DNA of 64,000 nt from Solea solea (taxonomy: Eukaryota > Chordata > Actinopteri > Pleuronectiformes > Soleidae), in NCBI RefSeq assembly GCF_958295425.1, contig NC_081146.1, positions 23,866,395-23,930,394 of the forward strand, read 5' to 3'. A program made the translations under genes and the position numbers. The notes beneath the pieces are model-generated. The model ran no database searches, was not told the origin of the DNA, and was given only the letters and a program-made list of their open reading frames with translations. Numbering within the stretch: the first letter of the stretch is position 1; every line of letters starts with the position of its first letter. Below are positions 12,419 to 24,025 of the stretch, piece after piece.

Positions 12419-12515
12419 TGTACCTGGAGGGTCACTGGTTCAAATCCCATGACAGGTTGAGTGCTGGGGAGCCACTTGGGCAAGGTCCACCACTGCTCCT
12501 GGGCTTGTTTCTGTG
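12419..12515 (+). repeat. SINE-like fragment (tRNA-type box B)
   Basis: GGTTCAAATCCC resembles a tRNA box B and is followed by a GCCACTTGGGCAAGGTCC / CACTGCTCCTGGG segment like the body of a common fish SINE-like repeat. The 5' part with box A is missing or unrecognisable. Confidence 0.5.
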
Positions 12516-14072
12516 TTGTGATGAGTTAAATACAGAGTTCAAATACATTATCACTAATTGGTTTGAGCAGATTCTAAACTGTTGAATGATTCTTGGCAGC
12601 TGCTGATCGCAGAGATAAGAGAAATGGCGAGGAGAGTTTGATGAATTCAAATCATATTCTGTCACTCGGAGTAAATGATAGACATTTGATAGTGAAGCTG
12701 ATGTGAAAATGAAAGTTAAAAGAGAAAAAAAAAGACTTTTGTATGCTGTCTATTGTATTTACTGTCGAAGAGACAGACCCTGTGATGTGAAGTCGCCATG
12801 AAGAGTGTTTTCATGTTTTTTATTGTCTCCTCTTCACAGATTCTTCCCACACTGTCAGCTGAAATAAAGAACACAGACTCAGTGTTGTGCAACTTTCGAG
12901 CAAGTCGTGACATTTATATCGCTTTGTTTTTATGTTTGTTTGGGTTTTTTTTCTCCTGTCTTCTGAATTTTTTTTTTCTTTCTCACTCCCGCTTACAAAA
13001 GATTTGATTTCAAATCCAATTATTGGCTTTGACCTCAACATTTGAGACACCCCTTTACAAAAATAGGCGATGGAAACAGGCTAAGAAAACACCTCAGTGG
13101 GACTGGCAGAGAAAAAAAAACCCTTTTCCAATTACAGTACATGGTTTCTTACCTCCCCTAATCTGTCTGACCAGTGATTCCATTTTTTTTACCCCTTTAA
13201 ATGGGTTTTTGAGTTGTCAGCTCTTCCAGCGTGACCTCCCACACCTTCCCCACAACCCGACGACCTTAAGAAAAAAAACAAAAAAAAAACCTTGCAGTCG
13301 ATTCATCGCGTACACCTCAGAATGAATTTCTGTTCCCCACATCTGCAGCACGCTGACAGCTGGCATCACAATTCATTATGTCTCTTCTGGAAAAGGCTGC
13401 ACAGAGAAGGTCTCATCATATTTCACGATCAAGACCTGTCAGTGAAATAATCACTGCCACTGACAGTTTGCTGGTAATATTTTTTTTTCCTTTCCTCAGT
13501 TCCGGAAGGCAGGCATGTGTCTGGAAAACACTGATCCCAGTTTCAGAACACGTGTCCCGGTCCTTGTCCCATACCTGAAGTGTCCTGTCCTTCGTCAGCA
13601 TTTCGCAGGTCTGTCCAAGGCCCCTTCTCATATTCCCATTCATCACTGTCACCGGCTTCACTGTTAAACTCGTCCAGGAGCTTTCACCGCTCAGCAGAAC
13701 ACGGACACTTTAGGGGTTTAGACCAGGGGTTTAGTCTATGTGACATGCAAGTTTATGCTGTATGCTTACTACAAGGGGGCCGGCACATTACGTAGAACCT
13801 TTTAAATGCACGAGGATACAAAACACAGTTTGTTTTTTTTACAAATAAAGATGGGCAGCAAATTTCACCATAAAACATATGAAATATTATAAAATTGTGT
13901 TTGTGTGGAAATAAAATATCAATTTAATCATTCAATCATCATATTGTTTGAAAAAAAACAAAAAACTCCCTGATTTGTTCTTTGCACAGTAGTTTTTGTT
14001 TGCGATTCTGCCCATGGGCGGGCCTTAGGAAACTGCCTGTGGATTGGCTACAGAGATTTGGAGGACAGCTCA
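12516..14072. other. Intergenic, no gene seen
   Basis: Contains several A and T homopolymers (12720-13290). I found no exon-like segment. Open frames on the two strands are short and unrelated to any family I know. Confidence 0.5.
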
Positions 14073-15175
14073 ATGGCAGTGGCCGCCCGTCCATAGAGGG
14101 CGCTAAGGCGCCGCCCCACCAGTCTCACATGAAGAAGACTTCATGTGAGACTGGTGATAGGAATCATCTAAAGCAATTTATAAAAACATGGACAATTTAA
14201 ATAAATTCGTTACACGTTGTACAGTCCGTGACTACCGCGTCTAATCTGCATTCAAATGTAGTTTAAAAACGTTAACTTCTCTCACTCGTTTACAGCGAGT
14301 GCCGGTCAAGTGACGTACTTCCGGTTTCCGGGCGCACACGTCTGTCTCGTAAACTTTTGCTCAGAGTGAGACACGCACACAGACACACCCTCGCAGGGCC
14401 AAAGATAAGAAACCTCTCGGGCACAGAATCGTAAGCCCGACGACCTCCCACGGCCGAGTGGACATGATGCCGCCAGCGGTGGACTAGCTTTATGCCGGCG
14501 GAAACGGAAATGCCTCCGCTCGCTTCTATGTAGGTTGTGCTAACTTTACCAGCGCTTAATTGCCGATTTCCTCATGAAAAAACAAGCATCAAACACCTTT
14601 GTCTCGCTGCGAAATAAGCCGTTTCACAGAAGAAAAGCTTCGGCTTATAGAACTCGGACCCGACCAGCCGAACGTCGCCATAAAGCAGCAAACGAAAGAC
14701 AGACTGGTTGCTCTCAGACCAGTGTATTTTGTTTGGCTCCTCTTTCAGATGCCGGACACCAAACAAGCCTGAATTCAGACAGGTATTACAGTCATTTATC
14801 TGTAAAAGCAAAACAACACCGAACAGACATAGGACACATAATACTATGCGAACAAAAGAGTGATAGAGAAACGTGCATGTTTAAAGGAGAGATTGTAGTA
14901 TATAGCCTAACCACATTGTGGTTATATACCATAGCAGACATACCATACCCCATGTGAAAAACTGACTTGTCGTAGTTTTCCCCAGTGAAATACGATAATT
15001 GTAAGCATGCAACGTTTATAATCTGACAAACGTTAGATGCTCACAATTATACTGTAAGTTCCAGACGACAAATCTAATTCCATATGTTTGCCGCTATATA
15101 AAACATTTTCACTTAACATTCTTTTGCATTGCAGGTAGGTGAAGATGGAGGCGCCCCCCTTTGTGGCCCCTTAAA
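14073..15175 (+). mobile_element. Probable decayed DNA transposon (hAT-like), boundaries uncertain
   Basis: The segment starts with CAGTGGCCGCCCGTCC, the CAGTGG start typical of hAT ends, and a GC-rich GAGGGCGCTAAGGCGCCGCCCC. A perfect 18-base hairpin follows at 14117-14156, then a CpG-rich block (about 14290-14520) that would suit an element promoter. An open frame at 14574-14957 begins MKKQASNTFVSL and continues with Lys/Arg-rich sequence, vaguely like the N-terminus of hAT/ZMYM1-type proteins. GGAGGCGCCCCCCTTTGTGGCCCC near 15150-15172 may mark the far end. I could not align clean terminal inverted repeats or a target duplication, so class and limits are tentative. Confidence 0.35.
14117..14156. 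repeat. Perfect 18-bp hairpin
   Basis: CACCAGTCTCACATGAAG (14117-14134), a four-base loop AAGA, then its exact reverse complement (14139-14156). Perfect arms of this length are not expected by chance. It sits just inside the likely transposon end and is probably a subterminal palindrome. Confidence 0.9.
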
Positions 15176-15746
15176 GCAAACTTCTTGGACTGTATGTTGG
15201 TGAGATTGAAAGCATTACCAGTTACAAATAATTGTGGAAGATTCACTTTCCTTTGTCTGCAAAAAGCCATCCCTGCGGTCCCAGTGAATCTTTGTCATTA
15301 TCATCCAACAACGTTTCACTGAATCAAAGCACAATTTGTGTGTGTTTTTTTTAATTATTATCTTTTAACCAAAAGCTCTGAAGTCTTTGTTGTGTCTGTG
15401 TGCAAATTCGGCATTTCTGCTCAATTCAAAGCATCAGAGTGAGAGAGTCTCATTAAAGTGGGCATTAATTTGAGCTTGTTAAACACGGTGCCTCTACTTT
15501 CATCTCAGTCCGCGACGGAGACATCTTAGAGGAAAGTTTTATTCATAATAATTATATGTTCTATTTTTAGGATGTTTTTCTTTATTATTATTATTATTCA
15601 AGTGAAACATTATTGATGTGGTAATGTTTCTTGTTGCACAAACAGAAACCAAACAGACTGAGTAATGTTGATTTGTGATTATCACTAAGTTGGTATTTGT
15701 TCATCTACGATGTAATGACCCACTGCTGATGGTTTAATGTTGCCGT
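15176..15746. other. Intergenic, no gene seen
   Basis: AT-rich DNA with a short TTA/ATT run at about 15581-15598. No coding or repeat structure beyond this was recognised. Confidence 0.5.
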
Positions 15747-15808
15747 AATAGAATAGAATAGAATAGAATGCCTTTATTGTCATTATACAAGTTGTACAAC
15801 GAGATTTA
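15747..15808 (-). repeat. (AATAG)n with attached interspersed-repeat end
   Basis: Pentamer units (15747-15769) are followed by CCTTTATTGTCATTATACAA and GTTGTACAACGAGATTT. I recall this CTTTATTGTCATTATA...ACAACGA end from a frequent fish element. Only the end is present. Confidence 0.6.
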
Positions 15809-16383
15809 CTTGACTTCACCTTGAAAGTGCATACAGCTAACAACGAAGAACAATAACAACAACAATATTGTGTTTGGAAGCTCGTGTACATGGAAATAAA
15901 AACATTGCTGCATATTCTGGGCCTTATCTGTTGTGGCTGTCGTGTGAAGCAGCAGACCTAAAAATATCAAACACGAGTTGCCAACATCAGTACCATTAAT
16001 AATCTTTGAGAAACGTGCTGTACACTAATGTGAATTCCAGGCTAAGGGATTTCAGTTAGTCACCATGGAAACACATCTATAGACTGGACCAATGTCATAG
16101 CACAACATGGCAGTGTTTAAACATACATCATTTACAAAACGGAGCGTGATCTGCAGCATTTGAAACCATTAACTCCCTGGGAAAATGATTACTAATGTTA
16201 TAAATCATGTGAGAAATTGTCAAGAATTGAATGTTATTCTCCCATAGACTTCCATTCAAACTGATGTCCATTCTATTTTTATATCCAGTCTGTGCGGTCA
16301 TTCACATTAAGGTTTTTTTTTTTAAACGGGATCGGGATCATTGTTTACTAGTAAAACACAGCATAGGGCGCTCCTCGTTCCGT

Positions 16384-16403
16384 TGACCTCTGACCTCTGA
16401 CCT
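16384..16403 (-). promoter_or_regulatory. Triple direct repeat of the nuclear-receptor half-site (DR1 x3)
   Basis: On the + strand TGACCT occurs three times with a single C between copies; on the - strand this reads AGGTCA-G-AGGTCA-G-AGGTCA. DR1 spacing is the preferred site of RXR/PPAR, HNF4 and COUP-TF dimers. It can also be a short 7-bp microsatellite, and no nearby promoter is recognised. Confidence 0.35.
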
Positions 16404-16618
16404 CTGGCTCCTGCGCTCTGTGAAACAACGTTTGTGAAGTGGTTGTTGCCGAGAGGTGGACGCACAGCAGAATATCTGGAGCTGTGAAGCTGTGAAAAGT
16501 AACAAGCTGAGAGGTTTAGGCTCAATCCACACGGAACGAAACGAAACAATCTTTTCTTTGTCGTTTTTGAAAAGGTTTCCTATGAGAACGCCATTGTTTC
16601 AGGAAATCTATAGCAACA

Positions 16619-16686
16619 GTGCTGTAGTACATGTGGAAAGTGCTGTAGTACATGTGGAGAAGAAGACATTGTACACGTTACAATGT
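16619..16686. repeat. Tandem 19-20-bp duplication followed by a hairpin
   Basis: GTGCTGTAGTACATGTGGA is repeated twice in tandem. A perfect hairpin follows: ACATTGTA (16666-16673), loop CACGT, TACAATGT (16679-16686). Confidence 0.8.
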
Positions 16687-17648
16687 ACACACAGACCAAA
16701 CAACCGTGTTGCCAACAAAGTGACTGTTGCTATATTTAGCATTTAGACATTTGTGGGGGATTGTTTTACAAAAAGCAACTTTCCAATTAGGAAATGTCCA
16801 GTTCTTCTGCACGATTGAGCTTCATCTTGCTGTATTTCCTGCAGGTGGAGAGTCGGTCTCACTGTAGACACACACGGAGAGAAACAACGTTACCACACAG
16901 ACAACAGAGTCACCGACAGGAACAAGCCGCGGATGTGCAGCGCAGCTGACCGTGTGCAGAACCATCCCTCATCTGTTCATTCCGGTAAAAATAGTGTCTG
17001 TGAAAAACAGGTTTTCTTTTCTCCTCCCCTTATTTTTTTTATTTATGATTCTTTTTCCCAGTTTATATTCCCGCTTTGTGTCTGAAGTCGCTGAGGACAG
17101 GACATGTTCTTGTGATATCTGGTGTCTGCTTTCAGGCTGACTTTAGTTACTTCGCTGCCAAACAATCTCCATAACACAAGAGAAGGATGACGACAATGTT
17201 CCCCAAAGTTGTGTATTCATTGTCTACACGGAAAGGGCGGTGCTTTGAGATTTTCACATTTTCAAAAATGCCAAAAAAATATGCGTATTCATGTACGTGT
17301 CCATGTGGACAGGCCCATAATCAGCTCCTGATCCACAGTCACTATAAGTGATTTGTTGTTGTTGGGTTTTTTATTTTTTGCAACTGTTTATCTGCTCTAA
17401 GCTCTGTCCATTCACTCAGTTAGGAAGGATTTCATCAGGGCCGCACGGCCGCTGTGATGTTCTTGGCAGCCCAGACATTGTATAACAACCATAATTTCTC
17501 CTCGGGATAAAAAGACTCTTTCATAGAAATGAAAAAAGCAGCGGAGGCATATCAGATTGAGAAATATAACAGTTTTCATTGAAGGCATTTACAGGAAAAA
17601 GGATTCTGTGTTTGGCTGTAGGGGGGCGGGGGGATCCTGGATGGACTC

Positions 17649-17672
17649 TGTGTGTGTGTGTGTGTGTGTGTG
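17649..17672. repeat. (TG)12 microsatellite
   Basis: Uninterrupted TG dinucleotides. Confidence 0.95.
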
Positions 17673-18420
17673 CGCTGCAGCTACACTGGTGTGTGTTCCC
17701 CCACCAGTCTTTACGATGCATTTAAAAGCCTCCAAATGTGCTGCGGTTTGTGGCCTACATGTCCTCCCCGAACCCTCCGGGCAAGCTGCCATCGCAGGCT
17801 TACAGTTCAAATAAACAGCAGCAGCAGACAGTGAGCGGTGAGAGTTATGAGGGTTTCTGCAGGACACACTCACTTTCTGACTCTCTGCTTGGCTTGTAAA
17901 ATAACTCCCAACTTCTACCCCCCTGCTTTGTTTTTCATCTGATAAAGTGGACGCGAGCGGCGTTTCTTCACTTGGATTTCTATGCAAATATCAAAACATC
18001 TCCCTACAAGTAGTACGTGTTCCAAGGCCTCTTCTGCATTTCTTATTTAGCTTTCGCTTACGGAGGCGATTAGGCAAAATTAAGAGGGGATCAAAGTGTT
18101 TAGTCGAGGGGTATTTGCTTCTTCAGTTTGCTCTCTGTGTATTTGTGCAAGCCTTAATGAGCACGGATAAACCGGAAGATCACGAGTGACTCATGTATAC
18201 AGTATCATCACTTCATCCATTTGCATTTGAAGAATGTTCAGGTGTCAGTCAGCACTGATCTGCTTTTATTACACATTTCTGCTAATGCAGGAAATGCTAC
18301 ATTTGTGTGGCCTCCATCCTGCATCGAATGTTAACGATCCTGAAGTCGGTGGAGTGAGCAGAATCAAATGTTTTTTATCTGTAATTTTCATTTCATACTT
18401 GACAGATTACCTGTGCTGAA

Positions 18421-18423
<3 letters not shown>

Positions 18424-18510
<87 letters not shown>
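18424..18510. repeat. (TC)n microsatellite, about 87 bp
   Basis: A nearly pure TC tract with one G interruption. It is a homopurine-homopyrimidine mirror repeat, able in principle to form triplex (H-) DNA. Open frames of alternating Glu-Arg on the other strand are artefacts of it. Confidence 0.95.
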
Positions 18511-18513
<3 letters not shown>

Positions 18514-20325
18514 CGGATATTGACACAAATTCTTTTGCATTTATTGACCTTTTTCTCTTTGGCCCACGTATCCAAAGTACATTAGTTTTGAAAGTCTGGG
18601 CGGCATTTGGACGTGGTTTTAAAATGTGATCCAAATCAGTTTTCTGCAGATGTGTCTCAGTCTCGACACTCAAATCAGATTTCAAATTGTCATTTGCAGA
18701 CAACAACAATTTGTCACAGAAGAAAAAAAAACTCAAGTCAAATCTGATTTACCTGCATTCTCAACACAGACTTTGAGAAACTTTCCTTCCCTTTTTTTTT
18801 TTATGTTTCTTTGCAGTCTAGGAAGCAGTGGGAGGTTTTGTCAGTGCTGCAGCATCAAAGGCCCTGTATGGAGAGTAGGTGGAGCAGCCAATAGGACTGC
18901 CCACTCTCTGTGTAAGAACTGCCCTGTGATTGGTCAAAGCCTCCTGTCATGCTAGAGATCAGGGGTAGTCAAGTATGATTAAAGGAGATCCGGATAGAGA
19001 AAACATTTAAGATGCATTATAATTTAGTAATCCATTATAAACTGTGTAAAGTCAAGGACTCAAATCAAATGAAGGAAGCTGCAATTCAATGCCATTTAAA
19101 CAATATTTATTTTTTTGGACCCTAACTGCTGAATTTATTGGGTAACTTTTATCAAATGTATTTTTATGCTTGGTTTCATAGTGGCGTTTCACATTCCCAG
19201 TTATAACCACTGTCACCGAAGAATGAACAGTAACGCCTTGTTTTTTTCCAACGGCACAAACTGTGCCGTTTCCAGCGGTTCAATCTGTCTCCGTTTCTGT
19301 TATTAAAACGTCTTCTTCTCTGTTTTTTTGGTGTAACGTTACAGCGCCACTTACAGTGTTGGCATATGTACTACAGCGCTTCCAGTCGTCTCAGAGGGTT
19401 CCCGAAATGGTGCCGAAACTTTATGGAAACGGGCGTGGCCTCAGAGTGACGTCAACACCGAGTTCATCGCGTTCCAGGAAGTTTTTAACCTCTCTAAGAT
19501 AACAGATATAATATAATAATGATGATATATTATTATTATTATAGTTATTGTTGATCAAAAAAAATTGCAAAATACGTTGAATACATATAATAGTCAAATA
19601 AGATAACTGGTTTTAAAGTGTCTTCTAAGGAATGATGAGTTTTCTGTTGACATGTCAATCAAAGTGACATGAAGTGACTTGAGTCTCGCATGAGAATTCA
19701 CAATGTCACGCACAATTATTTCCATCACCTTTATTTACTCATGGTCGCAGCTAAGTTATAGACGTGTGGCGCTGCAGCTGAGAGCAGACACTGGACTCAT
19801 CAGTCTAATGTGAGGTGACACATTATTACACGTTCTACATTAGACACATTATCCTGAAACTCAGGTTGACTTTTTTTTTTTTTGTTTTTTTTTAAAACCC
19901 CGCTGCCGTTGTTTTGGAAGCTTTACCCGACAGCTTGGCCAAAAACAGCGTTGTGTGATTTTTGGAAGTGAATATAACGTATTTTAATTAACAGGGTATT
20001 TATGAGATGAATTTGAAGGCAGAGCCCTCACTGAGCTCAACTCTGACTTTCTGACTGCAGCAGCTGCTGTAATTGAAAGCCATAAACCTGCTGAATCGAT
20101 GCTTTGCACTTCAAACACTGGGAACTGGACTGTTTGGACAGACTTCAATATCACGACAGCACCGAGTAATGACGCAAATACGGGAGTGTGTGAAGTCAGA
20201 GGGTTCGTTCAGGGCAGGGACTGAATTTTAAACGTGAAAACTTTAAATGTGAAGACAAGTGCGAAACCCTCTGTTCTTAATCTATCTATCAGAAGAGATC
20301 AAAAGCAACAATGTACCAGTCTCAG
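18511..20325. other. Intergenic with degenerate repeat, no gene seen
   Basis: Contains a perfect hairpin with 9-base arms (AACGGCACA 19250-19258 and TGTGCCGTT 19262-19270), a canonical palindromic CRE TGACGTCA at 19447-19454, and an AT-rich TATTATTATTAT stretch near 19530. The 19190-19460 part looks like a degenerate interspersed repeat. No gene is recognised. Confidence 0.5.
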
Positions 20326-20575
20326 GAAGGTAAAGGCAAGTAGGTAGGTCAAAAACAGAAGATGGTTAGGTAGGAAGATTGGTTTGTAGGCAGGTAGGAA
20401 AAAGACCGTTAGGTAGGAATATAGGTTGATAGGAAAGAAAGCTTTCAGGTAGGTAGGTAGGAAGGAAAAAAGACTTAAGTAGGAAGGTAGGTAGGTATAT
20501 AGAGGTCAGAATTAAAGATTTTTAGGTAGGTAGGACATAGATGGGTAGGAAGGCATGTTGGAAAAAAGTCAAAAA
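20326..20575. repeat. Degenerate TAGG-based minisatellite
   Basis: Many copies of GGTAGG/TAGGTAGG alternate with AGGAAAAAAGAC-type spacers, with an irregular period of roughly 30-60 bases. Copies have diverged, so this is an old array. Confidence 0.8.
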
Positions 20576-21689
20576 AATACTATCCCTTTTCTAGTAATAC
20601 AAAGCTAAATGCAAATCAGTGAAGTATTCCTTTAAATCATACTGTTATTATATCTCAAAGCTTAGTTTACATATCAAATTTCAATGTAACAGTGAATTCA
20701 AATGTTACAAGGCCCCACAGTCTTATTACTCTGGGAAAGTAGATACATGAACATATTTAATAACAACATAAGTGACATTTAGTCCACGGTGCCAGCAGTT
20801 TGAGCCAAGACCACACCCAGACAGTCCTGATGAAGCAGATCAGCTGTGACTTGGAGCGTGATGTGTTTTCTCATGAACCTGCTGCACTCTGAGATAACTC
20901 ATTTTAAAATGTCAAAGAATTTTATTTTTTTTTCATTTATCAAGATTTTAAAACCCCAAAGAAAAGAAAATTGTTCTCATACCCCAGGAATGTGATTTCA
21001 TTTACTTTGAATTGGATTTTTCCCAAGGATGTTTTGTATTTTCTCTTCAAACCTGATCATGTGTCATTTCATAAAAGAGGCAATAAGAGGGAGAGAGTCG
21101 AGAAGAAAAGTTTGCAATGCTTCTCACTGTCACACTTGACTTTTCTTTGACGTTATTATTTCACGTAGGCAGCAGCAGAAACGATGAATATAGAGATGAA
21201 CATCTCTGAAGCTCAGCACAAAGTGTACCTGAAAGTGCTGCATTAGCAGGACCGGACAGAACCACTGATAACACACAACATCTGAGTGTTGTTTATCCAT
21301 AGAAAGGTCATATTGCCTTTTGGATATGTCAAGAGATACAAAATCAGAACAGAGTGCTTGTGTGTCTGCACACAAGAGAAAATGTGCATTCCACTCCACA
21401 CCCAGGCCGGAAAAACAAGATTGAAGAGTAATAAGAAAGAAAAAAATAATCAAATAGAAGCAGAAATAAGAGTATTTAAAAAAAAAAAAAATCAAGTCGC
21501 CAGGTCATGAAGTAAACAAAGAGCCAGTGTTTCTTACAGATCATTTTTATTTAAGATAAGACAACAAAATTAACGAAAAAAAAAAATATATATACATATA
21601 TTTAAACAAGTTATGGCAAAGGGATTTTAGCCACTTCACAGTGGACTCACCTTATTAAAGGTATTTCATCATAATTATATACTTAATCT
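20576..21689. other. Intergenic, no gene seen
   Basis: AT-rich DNA with A-runs at 21480-21490 and 21577-21587. The minus-strand open frame around 21130-21495 is hydrophobic because of the T/A-rich composition and has no recognisable domain. Confidence 0.5.
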
Positions 21690-22035
21690 GTGTTTTTAGC
21701 TTGTAAGGACTTTAGACTGTATGTTAAAAATCTACGCATGTTTGGAGTTTCTCCTGAAGCCCACCAGGAAGTAGGGATATAATGAATAGCCACTAGGGGG
21801 CAATGTAATGGTCTCAATCGCTACATTCTTTAACAGCTCATGATGACAGTTTTGTAAATTATGTTCCCATTTAGAGGAAAATAGATAAAGTGCAAATATG
21901 AGTAATGCCTCTGAACTTCCGGTTGCAAAATGGCAACATGTCGTCGGCCAAATCGTGATTATGGAAGCCTCAAAAAGACTGGTCCGTTTCTTGGCATTGT
22001 TGCTCGTGTGTGGATGCCACAGTGGTTTTAAGTCT
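21690..22035. repeat. Interspersed repeat, family shared with 46090-46345
   Basis: CAGTTTTGTAAATTATGTTCCCATTTAGAGG near 21847-21877 matches, with few changes, a segment near 46290-46320. Both copies carry AGGAAGTAG and GCCACT motifs upstream. The copy here contains CCACTAGGGGGCA (21790-21802), a good match to the CTCF core. Confidence 0.6.
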
Positions 22036-23395
22036 ATGTCACACAGGCGAATGTGAACAAAGGATTTTCAAATGCCAGCTACGGACCAACAGCTCCTGTG
22101 TGCTCTATGGACTTTAGTGGAAAGTCACCAAATGGCACATGCTAATTGTTTGTCATTAAGATCATTTGCTCTACCACTGAGCTAGTGTCGCTCAATTCTA
22201 TCTCCAACAGATTTACTTTTACTTCTAAAACCGCAGTACATTTTATACCAGACAATGACTTGTGTTACTTACATTTCATACACTTTAAGACTGTTAGTCA
22301 AGTAATATTGTAACTTCTACTTCTATCGATCATTTTCTGTTAAGATACTTGTACTTTTACTATGCCTTTTTAGGTACTTTATAGAAAACTGGTAAAACCA
22401 AACAAATTTAAATTTAATTTACATTTTTATATATATATATATACTGTATATTGTAGAAAATATGATGTGTGGTTTGTATGGTGCTGTGGATTTGGCAGTG
22501 CCATGTGCCCCGAGGGCGAGCAGAGGTCAGTGAGTGCTGGAAGGTCTGACGCTCATGGCGTGGTGCCTGACACACCCCCGCTGCTACAGTAGCGAGTGTG
22601 TGTGTGTGTGGGTGATACTGGTTTAATCCAGAGTGGTCAGGCGAAGCGGAGGTCTCGACTCAGCAGTTCTGACACTTTCGCCCGGAGACAAGGACCCACC
22701 TGTGCTTGTCTGTTTCATGTGGACTCTGATTTCACACGCAGGCTCATCTGTGCTAAGACTCTCTTCAGCCTGCCTTAACCTGTTTACCCTGCACCTGTCT
22801 TTACCAGAACATCTCGCCCCAGTTCCCCCGCCCCCCCTCCCCAACTCGCATCATCTCATCACATCACCACCCATCTGCAGCCCCACACTCTGAAATCCAG
22901 CTGGAAATCCCCCAGTACAAACCAGTTCTGGGCGTTCCCTCTCTGTCCAGTGACAAGTGTCGTCCAGCTGCATCTGTGCTGCAGCACCATCTGTGTCCAC
23001 AGTAACACAGAAAAACAACATTATCTACTGTTGAAAAGTGCTGCTGGTACTGAAGAGAATCATTATCTAGTGCACACGTGTCATCGGGTGAAATCCAAAC
23101 CCCATCTCCAAAGCTTGACCTTTATATCTATATTAAAAAACAAACACACACACAAAACCCCTCTACTACACTAGAGTTTCTTGTTGTGGACATGAGCAGC
23201 CATTTAAGTTAAGTATTTTTAGAGAGTATCTTCTAACAAACAGAGTCTCCTCTCTTTCTCTCGGCCTCGGCCAGATCAATGAGCAGACTCTGATGCTGCT
23301 GGGTCAAGTTACCCTGAGAGGAAAGCTGGGGGTGTTTTACCGTCTTGTAAACACTTTTCTCTGGTGCTGGTGACACGTCGTCGGGTTTGCGCGCT
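22036..23395. other. Intergenic, no gene seen
   Basis: Contains a short TG run (about 22597-22610) and, on the minus strand near 22168-22195, TAGCTCAGTGGTAGAGC, a perfect tRNA box A. The following bases do not fold into a tRNA, so it is a SINE-like remnant. The open frames at 22596-22893 do not look like a known protein. Confidence 0.5.
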
Positions 23396-23760
23396 GTATA
23401 GTTAAAGACAAGTCACAAAAACGCAAACAAATAGGGCAGCAAATCACAAAAAAAACACGACAAATCTCCACAACAAATCACAACCTGACTAGTAGGAACT
23501 CAACAGAACACATCCGTGACTGCAACGTGCAACAAATCACAACACAAACAAATGGGAAAACAAAAAGGCAAACACAACGGTAACTCACGAAAACACAAGA
23601 GACATAAATCAGAAGATGCGACATCTCGGGGAAACAGAAGAGCAGGGGGCGAAAAAAGAAAACACAAAATCAACCAAATGTCAAATCACAAAATTAAATC
23701 TCAACTGCAGATCAGATAACGCGGCAGTAAGTCAGAAAAATGAGAAAACGCAACATGAAA
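23396..23760 (+). repeat. Strand-asymmetric A/C-rich degenerate repeat
   Basis: The motif (C)AAATCACAA recurs many times with variations (ACAAATCACAAC, GCAAATCACAAAA, TCAAATCACAAAA). One strand is nearly devoid of T over about 350 bases. This looks like an old minisatellite-type expansion. The Lys-rich open frame at 23516-23719 results from it. Confidence 0.65.
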
Positions 23761-23943
23761 TTTGTATTTTCTCATTTTCCTTGTTTTCTTGAAGCCAAGA
23801 TGGTCTCTTTGAAATTTAGTGGCAGTCAGAGATTCCTGGTCATGACTGGTTATAATTTATATTTTTATTATACTTTGTGTATTAAACATCTTATCTTTCT
23901 GATTTATATACTGTATATGTTAACACACAAGAATGCCTTAGAG

Positions 23944-24025
23944 CAGTGGTTCTCAAACGTTTTATACCAAATATGGAGCGGTTGTTTGTTTCATTTTCTA
24001 CGTTAGAACAGTTTGAGAACCATGG
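23944..24025. mobile_element. Short hAT-type MITE
   Basis: It begins CAGTGGTTCTCAAAC and ends GTTTGAGAACCATGG, imperfect terminal inverted repeats of about 15 bases with the CAGTGGTTCTCAAA signature of hAT/Charlie-type elements. Total length is about 82 bases with no coding capacity. An 8-bp target duplication is not clear, so the insertion is old. Confidence 0.65.

Larger units (their letters stand above)
15809..18423. other. Intergenic, no gene seen
   Basis: Open frames are short and none looks like a protein. Notable contents are listed separately: the TGACCT triplet at 16384, a tandem-plus-hairpin segment at 16619-16686 and a (TG)12 run at 17649. Segments at 16520-16610 and 17220-17320 (GTGTCCATGTGGACAGG) resemble parts of one degenerate interspersed repeat. 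Confidence 0.5.

Noticed and set aside
18393..18736. Arg-Glu repeat frames
   Set aside because: Direct read-out of the (TC)n microsatellite.
22165..22200. tRNA gene on the minus strand (perfect box A)
   Set aside because: No anticodon stem or box B at the right distance; SINE-like remnant only.
23516..23719. Lys/Asn/His-rich 67-codon frame
   Set aside because: Explained by the strand-asymmetric AAATCACAA repeat field.
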